Below, piece by piece: positions 42,515 through 50,399 of a stretch of DNA of 64,000 nt; the stretch's first letter is position 1; every line of letters begins with the position of its first letter. A program made the position numbers and the translations under genes. The stretch lies in the NCBI GenBank assembly GCA_028877215.1, contig JAPPFJ010000029.1, positions 124,001 to 188,000 on the forward strand. The letters run 5' to 3'. Under the pieces are notes generated by a model. The model made no database searches. It was not told where the DNA came from and was given only the letters and a program-made list of their open reading frames with translations. The DNA comes from Gemmatimonadota bacterium (GTDB lineage Bacteria; Latescibacterota; UBA2968; GCA-2709665).

Positions 42515-42584
42515 CTTTTTATACATAAACACCAGATTAAGTACAATACCAAGCTGGGCCCGGGAGTGAGGTCGCCAAGAGGCG

Positions 42585-42782
42585 GTTAGACGGAAGAGGT
42601 AAGAGAGTAGAAAAAAGGCGGGTAGAGGTAAGAGGGTAGACGGTAGAGAAAGACGGTGAGAGGGGAGAGGTTAGACGGTAGAAGAGGCCATTGCCAATAT
42701 GTTCCTCCGACTTGCCTGCGGCATGCAAAAAAACCTACATGGCATGCGATCTCTACCCTCTCCCGTCTTCCCTCTCCCCTGG
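42585..42782. repeat. R1 palindromic repeat copy (diverged)
   Basis: The left arm has repeated TTAGACGGAAGAGGTAAGAG and GGTAGAGGTAAGAGG units. The centre ATTGCCAATATGTTCCTCCG, ACTTGCCTGCGGCATGC is altered relative to other copies, and the right arm is CTCTACCCTCTCCCGTCTTC. It separates the toxin-antitoxin promoter from the carboxyltransferase gene. Confidence 0.6.
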
Positions 42783-42814
42783 TGGTTGCGGGGCAGGGTG
42801 GATGCGTGGCCTGT

Positions 42815-44380
42815 CTACGGCGAAACGCCTCTCTTGTCGGTGGGGCCGAGCAGGGCTTTGAGGCGATTGCGGGTGAGGGAAATGAAGTTGCAGAGGAAGG
42901 GGCGGGTTTCGCGCGGATCGATGATTTCCTCCACCGCGAAGGCTTCGGCGGAGCGAAACGGTGACGCGTATTGCCGAAGTTCCTCTTCGAGTTCCTTCTC
43001 GCGGGCCGCCGGGTCTTCGGAGTTGGCGATATCCCGACGGTAGGCGGCGGCAACCCCGCCTTCTATGGGCAGAGAGCCCCACTCACCGGAGGGCCAGGCG
43101 ATCTTGAAGTCCAGTTCGTCCATGTCGCCGGCGGCCATTCCGGCCATGCCGTAACACTTCCGGATGACGAGGGTGAGGATGGGCACCCGAACGCGGTGAA
43201 TCGCGAACACGGCCTTCATCCCTTCGCGGAGGGTGGCCTCCTGCTCGGCGGCGGTGCCGATCATGAATCCGGGGATGTCCACAAGAAAGATCAGCGGAAT
43301 GTGAAAGCAGTCGCACAGTTCGATGAAATGGGTCTGTTTTCTGGCCTCGCCGGCACCCATCGCGCCGCCGGAAACCATGGGGTTGTTGGCGACGATCCCT
43401 ACTGGATGGCCGTTGAGCCGCGCGAGGCAGGTAATGAGCGCGCGTCCGAACGTCGGCTGGATTTCAAAGACGGAGCCCTTGTCCGCCACCAGTTCGACCA
43501 GGCGGTGCATCGAATAGGGGGAGGTGCGTTCCCGGGGGACGATGGACAACAGTTCTTCTTCGCACCGGTCGACGGGGTCGTCGCTGGACTCGGCGGGAGG
43601 CAGTTCCCACACGTTCTGCGGCATGTAGGACAGAAACCGCCGGACCATGTAAAAGCATTCGCGTTCGGTATCCACCGCGTTGTCCACCGTGCCGGCCGTG
43701 TCCACCGCGACGTGGTGTCCGCCAAGGTCATCCTTCGATACCTCTACCCCGAGCGCCCGCTTGACGAGGGGCGGTCCCCCGGAGAATATCTGACTCGTGC
43801 GCCGCACCATGACGGACCAGTGCGAGAGGATGGCCCGTCCGGCGGGTCCCCCGGCCGCGCTGCCGAGTACGGCGGATACGACCGGGACTTCGCCCAGGAG
43901 CTGGACGGAGCGGCCGAAACTGCTGACGCCGGGGAATACGGTGTAACCCCGTTTTACGGCGCCGCGGACCGAGCCGCCGGCCCCGTCGGCGAGGTTGATG
44001 AGCGGAATGAGATACTTGGACGCAAGGTCTTCGATGAACCCGCCCTGACCCCCCTTTCGGCGGTGCGTGCCGGGACTGCTTCCGCCCCGGACCGTAAAAT
44101 CCTCTCCGCCTATGGCCACGGGTCGTCCGTTGACGCGGGCCACGCCCATAATGTAGGGGGCGGGCTGCACGCCGATGACGTTGCCGGCGTCGTCGTACTC
44201 GCCGGTGCCGCTGAGGCTCCCGACCTCCGTGAACGAGCCCCCGTCCACGAGAGCGTCGATGCGTTCGCGAATGGTGAGTTTTCCCTGCCCGTGGTGGCGA
44301 TCGACGTTCTCGGAACCGCCCATCTCTCTGGACCAGGACCGACGCGCCTCGAGTTCTTCGCTCTCTTTCTGCCAGCTCAT
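42815..44380 (-). CDS. Acyl-CoA carboxylase carboxyltransferase subunit (PccB/MccB-like)
   Basis: 521 residues; AGGAG precedes the ATG by 6 nt. The N-half has GKLTIRERIDALVDGGSFTE, then VAIGGEDFTVRGGSSPGTHR and NLADGAGGSVRGAVKRG. The C-half has GIVANNPMVSGGAMGAGEAR and LVDIPGFMIGTAAEQE. These are the paired crotonase-fold halves that bind acyl-CoA and carboxybiotin. It belongs with propionyl-, methylcrotonyl- or geranyl-CoA carboxylase beta subunits. No biotin-carboxylase alpha subunit lies in the window. It is the last gene of a three-gene minus-strand operon with a CoA-transferase and a lactonase. Confidence 0.9.
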   Translation of the reverse strand: MSWQKESEELEARRSWSREMGGSENVDRHHGQGKLTIRERIDALVDGGSFTEVGSLSGTGEYDDAGNVIGVQPAPYIMGVARVNGRPVAIGGEDFTVRGGSSPGTHRRKGGQGGFIEDLASKYLIPLINLADGAGGSVRGAVKRGYTVFPGVSSFGRSVQLLGEVPVVSAVLGSAAGGPAGRAILSHWSVMVRRTSQIFSGGPPLVKRALGVEVSKDDLGGHHVAVDTAGTVDNAVDTERECFYMVRRFLSYMPQNVWELPPAESSDDPVDRCEEELLSIVPRERTSPYSMHRLVELVADKGSVFEIQPTFGRALITCLARLNGHPVGIVANNPMVSGGAMGAGEARKQTHFIELCDCFHIPLIFLVDIPGFMIGTAAEQEATLREGMKAVFAIHRVRVPILTLVIRKCYGMAGMAAGDMDELDFKIAWPSGEWGSLPIEGGVAAAYRRDIANSEDPAAREKELEEELRQYASPFRSAEAFAVEEIIDPRETRPFLCNFISLTRNRLKALLGPTDKRGVSP

Positions 44381-44470
44381 CCGGATCTCCTGTACGACGG
44401 TTGATGCACCTTCCGCTGTCTCCTGTGCAGCGTTTCCCGGCGCGTGCCTGCGCCCTCTTTCAACGGGCTT

Positions 44471-45682
44471 TCAGGCCTGGTAAACGGTCTCCTGCCGGAC
44501 CAGCGCGTCGATTTCGCCGGGTTCGAATTCCGCCACCCGTTCCAGTACGTCCCGGGTGTCAACACCCACTTCCCGCCCGGCCCAGCGCACGGCGCCGCGC
44601 GTTTCCGAGAGAACTGGCACCACCCCCGGCAGCGTGACCTTACCCAGGACGTCATCCGGTAATTCCAGCAGCATATCCCGCGCTTTGTAGTGTTCATCCC
44701 GGAAAATGTCCCGCAGCGTAAAGATCCGGGCGGCGGGTACGGCGCTCGACTCCAGCTTGCACTCGAGGTCCGCGAGCGAATTTCCCGAGGTCCAGTCGCC
44801 AACGATGTCGTCGATATCGTCCTCGTGCCGGGACCGCGCAGTGGGCGTCCGGAAGCGCTCGTCCACGGCCAGTTCCGGTGCGTCCATACATGCCGCCAGG
44901 CGTTCGAAGGTCGCATTGTTGCCGGCGGTGATGTGGATGAAGTCGCCGTCAGCCGTCGGATAGAGATTGTTGGGCGTGCTGTTTGGCAGCCGTGAACCGG
45001 TGCGGGTGGGCACGGACCCGAGCTCGGCGAACGCCGGGACATGGGGTTCCATCAAGCTGAACGCCCCCTCGTACAGCGCCGCGTCGACGACCTGGCCCCT
45101 GCCGGTCCGGGTCCTGGAAAAAAGCGCCATAACGGCGCCGAAAGCGGCGTACAGACCGGTGATACAGTCCGTAAGGGAGATGCTCACGCGGCTGGGCGGG
45201 CGATCCGGCTCGCCCGTTATTTCCCTGAGGCCCCCCACGGCCTCGCTGGTGACGCCGTATCCGGGGCGATGCCGGTATGGGCCCGTCTGTCCGTACCCGC
45301 TGATGCGTACGAGGATGATACCCCGGTTGACCTCGGAGACAGCGTCGTAGCCCAGGTTCCACTCTTCCAGCTTTCCCGGCCGGAAATTCTCGACGATCAC
45401 GTCGGAGGCTTTCGCCAGCCGCTTGATGACATCCTGGCCGGCGGGCGTTCTCAGGTCCACCGAAATGAGGTGTTTGTTGCGCAGAATGCTGGCCGCGTAG
45501 AGCGAGCGGCCCCGGCTGCGTCTGCCCATCTGTCGCACCGGGTCTCCGGACGGCGGCTCCACTTTGATGACTTCCGCGCCGAAATCAGCCAGCAGGCGTC
45601 CGCAGAACGGACCGGAAACCGTGCTGCCCATTTCCAGGACTCGGCATCCGGCCAGGGGTCCGTCGTTTGACGATGTTGCCAT
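44471..45682 (-). CDS. Family III (CaiB/BaiF) CoA-transferase
   Basis: 403 residues from the ATG at 45682, one base after the lactonase stop; a longer frame upstream lies inside that gene. The start GCRVLEMGSTVSGPFCGRLL, then GAEVIKVEPPSGDPVRQMG and DVIVENFRPGKLEEWNLGYD, is the classic family III opening. GITGLYAAFGAVMALFSRTR sits near the interlocking dimer segment. Such enzymes move CoA between organic acids without a covalent CoA-enzyme thioester of the family I type. Together with the carboxyltransferase, it suggests catabolism of a short or branched acid. Confidence 0.9.
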   Translation of the reverse strand: MATSSNDGPLAGCRVLEMGSTVSGPFCGRLLADFGAEVIKVEPPSGDPVRQMGRRSRGRSLYAASILRNKHLISVDLRTPAGQDVIKRLAKASDVIVENFRPGKLEEWNLGYDAVSEVNRGIILVRISGYGQTGPYRHRPGYGVTSEAVGGLREITGEPDRPPSRVSISLTDCITGLYAAFGAVMALFSRTRTGRGQVVDAALYEGAFSLMEPHVPAFAELGSVPTRTGSRLPNSTPNNLYPTADGDFIHITAGNNATFERLAACMDAPELAVDERFRTPTARSRHEDDIDDIVGDWTSGNSLADLECKLESSAVPAARIFTLRDIFRDEHYKARDMLLELPDDVLGKVTLPGVVPVLSETRGAVRWAGREVGVDTRDVLERVAEFEPGEIDALVRQETVYQA

Positions 45683-45683
45683 A

Positions 45684-46784
45684 TTATCGAACGTTCGGGG
45701 ATGGGATGGCGACACAGACGGCGCCGGGAACTTCAACAGGGCTGCCGGCAGGCTCGAGTTCGCCGGTGTCTGGGACGATCCGGAAACAGGAGACCGCGTT
45801 GCCGCGTTGATTGGCGGCGAGGAGAAACTCTCCCGCAGGGTCGAATTCCAGGTTCCAGGGCCACGCGCCGCACGAGGGCTCGTGAGCGAGCGGCGTGAGT
45901 TCCCCCGTCGCCCCATCGATCGACATGGTCACGATACTGTCGTGGCCGCGGTTGGAGCCGTACAGAAATCGGCCGGATGGATGGACCCGGACGTCGGCGC
46001 AGAAGTTCTCGCCGTCGTAGTCTTCGGGCAGGGCGGATAGAGTCTGGCGTTCGGTGAGGGATCCGGACTCGGCATCGTAGTCGAAGACGGCAATCGTACT
46101 GTCGAGTTCGTTGATCACGTACGCCCTGCTGCCGTCGGGATGGAAGGAGATGTGTCTGGGTCCTGCGCCCGCCCGGGTCGAAACAGACACCTGCCCGGTC
46201 GGCTCGATGGTCGCCGAGGGCGCGTCCAGCTCGTAGCACATGACTTTGTCGACACCCAGGTCCGCGGAAAACGCGAACCGATGATCGGGCGAGAGGACGA
46301 TGGAGTGAACGTGCGGCGCTTCCTGCCGTCCTGCATCGACGCCGGATCCTTCGTGCCGGACGACTTGTACAACCGGTTCGATGCGGCCTTCGTCATCGAT
46401 CGGTAACGTGCTCACGCTGCCCGATCCGTAGTTTCCAACGAGTAGACAGCGGCCGGTCCGGTCGACGCTGAGATAGCAGGGCAGGTCTCCGCCGGCATGT
46501 TGCTCATTGAGCAGCTCAAGGCCGCCGGATTCCGGATCGATGGAGAACGACTTGATGCTGCCTCCCGGTCTGCCGTCGAATTCATCCACGGCGCAGGCGG
46601 CATAGAGGAAACGCGCGCCGTCGTCGGCGGCGAGGAAGAAGGGGTTGTGCACGTCCGGCACCTTCGACACGGCTTCGAGTTCCCCGGACGCGGTATTCAG
46701 CTTGAGTATGTGCAGGCCCTCGGTCCGATCGTCTGTATAGGTGCCTGCGTAGACCGTGACGTGACCGCCGGACTGATCTGACAT
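45684..46784 (-). CDS. Lactonase-family seven-bladed beta-propeller protein (Pgl/YbhE-like)
   Basis: 366 residues. VYAGTYTDDRTEGLHILKLN at the start, PCYLSVDRTGRCLLVGNYGS, HSIVLSPDHRFAFSADLGVD, and then RHISFHPDGSRAYVINELD are the blade motifs of the 6-phosphogluconolactonase (YbhE) family. It has no signal peptide. Family members hydrolyse sugar lactones; many homologues have other or unknown substrates. As first gene of the operon it may open a lactone before CoA transfer and carboxylation, but this pathway is not established. Confidence 0.8.
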   Translation of the reverse strand: MSDQSGGHVTVYAGTYTDDRTEGLHILKLNTASGELEAVSKVPDVHNPFFLAADDGARFLYAACAVDEFDGRPGGSIKSFSIDPESGGLELLNEQHAGGDLPCYLSVDRTGRCLLVGNYGSGSVSTLPIDDEGRIEPVVQVVRHEGSGVDAGRQEAPHVHSIVLSPDHRFAFSADLGVDKVMCYELDAPSATIEPTGQVSVSTRAGAGPRHISFHPDGSRAYVINELDSTIAVFDYDAESGSLTERQTLSALPEDYDGENFCADVRVHPSGRFLYGSNRGHDSIVTMSIDGATGELTPLAHEPSCGAWPWNLEFDPAGEFLLAANQRGNAVSCFRIVPDTGELEPAGSPVEVPGAVCVAIPSPNVR

Positions 46785-47250
46785 GTACCTGGCTCCTGTC
46801 CTGAATGCAGATATGTTGGGGAGAATTCAGATTTGTACGGCGCTCGCAACGGGTGTTTCGAATCACGGTTTCCTGGCGCTTCTGAAATATAGCCGGAAAT
46901 CGGCCTGATTCAAAGTTTTTTCGCTGCTTTACGTGCGCAAGATCGAAATCTGCATGGGGATCGGTGCAACAAGGGTGAAGCGACGCAACCTCATACGCCG
47001 CGCGTCTTGAATTTTCGGTGTCTCGGAAGTATCTTGGAACGGGACACTCAAGCGGTCGGTGTGAAGGTGGGGCGGACATTCCAGTCTGCCCCCATCGTTG
47101 GGTTTCTCCCGGAAACAAGACAGAAGAAAGGCTTTCAGCGCGGTCCCCGACCCGTCGCTGACTCGATTGAATTCGAAGAGTACGCTTCAATCGTAGCGCG
47201 AATTGGGAATTCGCGTGCCTTGATCAACCTCAACCAACAAGCGAGGCCAC
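46785..47250. other. Gap between divergent genes, no gene seen
   Basis: About 465 bp separate the minus-strand lactonase start and the plus-strand PhyH start. Open frames here are fragments without ribosome sites. It must hold both promoters, but no -10/-35 pair is clear enough to mark. Confidence 0.5.
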
Positions 47251-48096
47251 ATGGATACCGAACTGGTTCCCACAACCAACGGGGACGGTCTGCCGGTTGT
47301 ACCGATGACCGACGAGCAGAAGTACGTCTTCGACCTGAAGGGCTGGATCTGCCTCCCCGGTCTGTTCGACGAGGAGCAACTCCTCCGAATCCGGCAGCAC
47401 CAGATGGACTTTCTCTACCGGCGCGACTCGCTTCCGCCCGAGGAACGCGACAACCACGGGGGTCCGTCGCAGGTGCTGCTGGATCATCCGGCCGTGGTCG
47501 GGGTGCTCAACGAAATTCTCTCGCATCGCCCGCTGGCCACCGAAGACTGTTACGGGTTCCGGTACGACCACACGTACACCAGCCATCGAAAGGCTGGCAA
47601 CGACAACTTCGGGCCCCACGGCGGCGGCGCCTACTTTTCCTTCTGCGGCAATTCCCACATCTACCAGATGCTGCCGGGGCGCGTCCATTCGGGCCTGACC
47701 CGTGTGGTATGGGAGCTCAACGAGGTGGGTCCCGGCGACGGCGGAACGATGTTCCTGACCGGCAGTCACAAGGCGGCCTTTCCGCGGCCCGACGAAATCA
47801 GCGGCAGGGAGAGTCCGCTTTGGGAGACCTATACCTGTCCGCCGGGATCGGCGGTGATCTTCACGGAGGCCCTGTGCCACACGGGCACGCGCTGGACCAA
47901 CGAGACACGCGACCGGTTGAGTCTCTTCACCTGTTACAACACGGTCAACGCCAAGTGGGGCAAGGGCTGCCCGGCGCCCGAGGTGATCGACTCGCTGCCG
48001 CCAAAACGACAGACGCTCTTCCGCGGGGTCTGGCACGGGATGAGGGATGTACCCGGCATCAACCAGTACGTCGACGAGGCCAACCGGGCGGTTTGA
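47251..48096 (+). CDS. Phytanoyl-CoA dioxygenase (PhyH) family protein
   Basis: 281 residues. The segment EQKYVFDLKGWICLPGLFDE is the PhyH N-terminal helix-strand. The core has FGPHGGGAYFSFCGNSHIYQ, then RVHSGLTRVVWELNEVGPGD and GGTMFLTGSHKAAFPRP; later comes EALCHTGTRWTNETRDRLSL. This is the double-stranded beta-helix of Fe(II)/2-oxoglutarate oxygenases. The expected first metal motif (HxD) is not clean, and HGG or a nearby His may replace it. The His in LCHTG and the Arg in TRDRL are good candidates for the second metal ligand and the 2-oxoglutarate salt bridge. PhyH expansions are characteristic of Poribacteria and Latescibacterota genomes. Confidence 0.8.
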   Translation: MDTELVPTTNGDGLPVVPMTDEQKYVFDLKGWICLPGLFDEEQLLRIRQHQMDFLYRRDSLPPEERDNHGGPSQVLLDHPAVVGVLNEILSHRPLATEDCYGFRYDHTYTSHRKAGNDNFGPHGGGAYFSFCGNSHIYQMLPGRVHSGLTRVVWELNEVGPGDGGTMFLTGSHKAAFPRPDEISGRESPLWETYTCPPGSAVIFTEALCHTGTRWTNETRDRLSLFTCYNTVNAKWGKGCPAPEVIDSLPPKRQTLFRGVWHGMRDVPGINQYVDEANRAV

Positions 48097-48153
48097 ATCG
48101 GGACAGACCAGACTGAAAAGGGCAGCTCTCAGCTCTCAGCCGTCAGCTGGAAG

Positions 48154-48310
48154 TGGTGAGACGTGAGCCGGGAGACGGGAGAGATTGCCTGCCTTGCAAG
48201 GATTCTTTTCGTGCCGAATGCAAGGAGGGAAAACACACCCGGCAAGGATTTCATCTACCGTCTTACGTCTTGCGTCTACCCGATTTTCTCACCTCTACCG
48301 TCTCCCCGCA
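48154..48310. repeat. R1 palindromic repeat copy
   Basis: The left arm is GTGAGACGTGAGCCGGGAGA, the core TTGCCTGCCTTGCAAGGATTC...CGTGCCGAATGCAAGG and the right arm CTACCGTCTTACGTCTTGCG then TCTACCCG. A perfect GGGCGACC/GGTCGCCC palindrome (48314-48333) and the GGGCAACC hairpin (48358-48378) follow, filling the gap up to the isomerase ribosome site. Confidence 0.75.
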
Positions 48311-48398
48311 TTTGGGCGACCGGCCGGTCGCCCGATGTATACCATGCGCCAAAACACGGGCAACCACAAGGGTTGCCCCTACTATCGGAGGGACTACA

Positions 48399-49199
48399 AT
48401 GAAGGTCGGCATATACGCTTCGTATTTCGGCAAGGACGAACCCAAGACGTTCCCGGACGTCGAGTCGTTTATCGACCTTGCGCATGAGCTGCAGCTGGAT
48501 GTCATCGACTTTCGCGTGGACGTGGGATTCGGCTCCCTGGACCGCGAATATCTGCGAGACTTGAAGATAAAGTGCCTGAAAGCCGGCCTGCCCATCGGCT
48601 ATCTCGCCTCAGGCGGCCATTTCGTGGGTACGGACGAGGAGTTGCGAAAGAAGGTGGAACAGGCGAAGGCCGACGTGGAGGTGGCCGCGTACCTGGGGAC
48701 GCCGATGATCCGGCTCTTCTGCGGGGCGCCGGGGGTGGGGGACGCTGAGCGCGAGATCCGTTGCTTTCAGGACGTGTGCGACTTCGCGGCCAAAGCCGGG
48801 ATCATCGTGGGCCTTCAGAATCACCCGAGCACCGGCGACAACGTGCTGCGCATTCTGAGGGAAGTCGACCGCGAGAACTTCACCTTTATCCTGGACACCG
48901 GCCAGTGGGTGGGGTCGCCGGGGCTGAATCGCGGCGTGGGCGATCCGGACGTGGACATCTACCAATACATGGAACAAACCGCAGCGTTTGCTTCCCACGT
49001 CCGCGCCAAGATCTACAAGATCGACAGCGGCCGGGAGGAGTGGCTGGATTATCCGCGCATCGTCGGAATACTGAAGTCGGCGGGCTTCAACGGCGTCGTT
49101 TCGATCACGTTCGAGGGGCAGGACGTCAACGAATGCGACGACAGGGAAACTTTCAGGCTGGCGGCCAGGCACCTGCGCGAAACCATCGCCGCGGCATAG
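48399..49199 (+). CDS. Sugar phosphate isomerase/epimerase family (TIM barrel)
   Basis: 266 residues from the ATG at 48399, with CGGAGGGA 8 nt upstream; the longer frame passes through repeats. It begins MKVGIYASYFGKDEPKTFPD, then LDVIDFRVDVGFGSLDREYL. Metal-site candidates are IVGLQNHPSTGDN (His) and FTFILDTGQWVGSPG (Asp); the last strand is GVVSITFEGQDVNE (Glu). This is the AP-endonuclease-2 / IolE-like TIM-barrel fold, which isomerises or epimerises keto sugars and inositol derivatives. It is probably linked to the Gfo/Idh/MocA enzymes in sugar catabolism. Confidence 0.8.
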   Translation: MKVGIYASYFGKDEPKTFPDVESFIDLAHELQLDVIDFRVDVGFGSLDREYLRDLKIKCLKAGLPIGYLASGGHFVGTDEELRKKVEQAKADVEVAAYLGTPMIRLFCGAPGVGDAEREIRCFQDVCDFAAKAGIIVGLQNHPSTGDNVLRILREVDRENFTFILDTGQWVGSPGLNRGVGDPDVDIYQYMEQTAAFASHVRAKIYKIDSGREEWLDYPRIVGILKSAGFNGVVSITFEGQDVNECDDRETFRLAARHLRETIAAA

Positions 49200-49240
49200 A
49201 CCAGGCGCTCCCGGGGATAGCAGGAGAGAGCGACAATCGA

Positions 49241-49969
49241 ATGCGCCGACTGACCGACTACCGTGTCCTCACGTTCGACTGCTACGGCACCCTGGTCGAC
49301 TGGGAGCGCGGCATCTGGGACGCATTGCAGCCCCTTGTCATGCGCAACGCTGCCGCGTGCCTCACGCGAAACGATGCACTCCGCGCCTTCGCCCAATGCG
49401 AGAGCCGGCAGGAACGCGCCACGCCCGGTCTTCGCTATCCCGAATTGCTCGCCGGGGTGCACGCACGCGTGGCGGAGAGATTCGATCTGAAGACCGATAG
49501 AGAACTCGACGCGGCGTTCGGCGCGTCCGTGCCGCACTGGCCCGCGTTCCCCGACACCGCCGACGCGCTGCGAATTCTCAAGAAGCACTACAAGCTGGTG
49601 ATCCTTTCCAACGTCCACCGCGACGGCATCGCCGCATCCAACCGCAAGCTGGGCGTAACGTTCGACGCCATCTATACAGCGGAAGACATCGGCGCCTACA
49701 AGCCCGCTGACGCCAACTTCGAATACCTGCTGTCCCACCTGAAGTCGGACCTGGGCCTCGAACCCCCGGACGTTCTGCACACCGCACAGAGCCTGTACCA
49801 CGACCATGTGCCTGCGAGGAAATTCGGGCTGGCCACCGCCTGGATCGACCGGCAGCGGCTGTCGGAGGGCGGGAGTTGGGGCGCGACCGAGCGGGTGGAA
49901 ACGATGCCGCAGACCGACTACGTGTTTTTCTCGCTTGGCGAGATGGCGGAAGCGGTAGAGGGTGTCTGA
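49241..49969 (+). CDS. HAD-superfamily hydrolase (type II haloacid-dehalogenase-like)
   Basis: 242 residues from the ATG at 49241, with AGGAGAG upstream. The nucleophile is D13 in LTFDCYGTLVDW. Motif II is in KLVILSNVHRDGI. The lysine is in EDIGAYKPADANFEYLL. The later acidic/loop region is HTAQSLYHDHVPARKFGLAT. The layout matches L-2-haloacid dehalogenases and phosphoglycolate-phosphatase-like enzymes. Parts of this gene recur at 55097-55269 and 61780-62083. Confidence 0.85.
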   Translation: MRRLTDYRVLTFDCYGTLVDWERGIWDALQPLVMRNAAACLTRNDALRAFAQCESRQERATPGLRYPELLAGVHARVAERFDLKTDRELDAAFGASVPHWPAFPDTADALRILKKHYKLVILSNVHRDGIAASNRKLGVTFDAIYTAEDIGAYKPADANFEYLLSHLKSDLGLEPPDVLHTAQSLYHDHVPARKFGLATAWIDRQRLSEGGSWGATERVETMPQTDYVFFSLGEMAEAVEGV

Positions 49970-50399
49970 AGCAATTGACTCTGCGTATATCGCAGGAATG
50001 GCGGCTTCCAGCCCTGGAAGGCCGAGGCGATAGCACGTTTATCCTTCCTGATTGAACCCACCCGAAATTCAACTATCCAGGCTAAAGTGCGGTCCAGGCC
50101 AGGGATTGAGCCTCAGATTGCGGCCATATCTTGTGGTATTCGGAAAACTCACGAAACATCTACGACAATCACCAGAAAGTCATAGGAATTTCCAAAATAT
50201 ATGATTATTATCACGATGTTCGATTCATTCGACCGCAAACCCTTGGCGCTGGTGTTTCGTCCGATTCCACCAGATCCCCTTCTCGTGTGAGCAATCGAAC
50301 CGCTCGGACCAGTCGATTGCAATTTAGTTGCCGAACCCCGACTCCGTCCCAAACTCGACTGGATTCTTTGCGAGCGTGCAAGGAGAGGAGAACCTCAAG
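49970..50399. other. Leader region of the metzincin-WD40 gene
   Basis: No gene is seen in these 430 bp. The region is AT-richer than its neighbours around 50150-50230 and shares recognisable blocks with 62084-62673: CGGCTTCCAGCC, then CGTCCGATTCC, then ACTGGATTC followed by CGAGC. It is therefore the same leader duplicated ahead of two paralogous genes. Confidence 0.5.

Noticed and set aside
42971..44404. Plus-strand open frame (477 codons) opposite the carboxyltransferase gene
   Set aside because: The minus strand carries unmistakable carboxyltransferase motifs. The plus-strand frame has no recognisable domain and arises from third-position GC bias.
47007..48116. Alternative plus-strand frame (369 codons) over the PhyH gene
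   Set aside because: Out of frame with the PhyH motifs, Arg/Gly-rich, and lacking a ribosome site.
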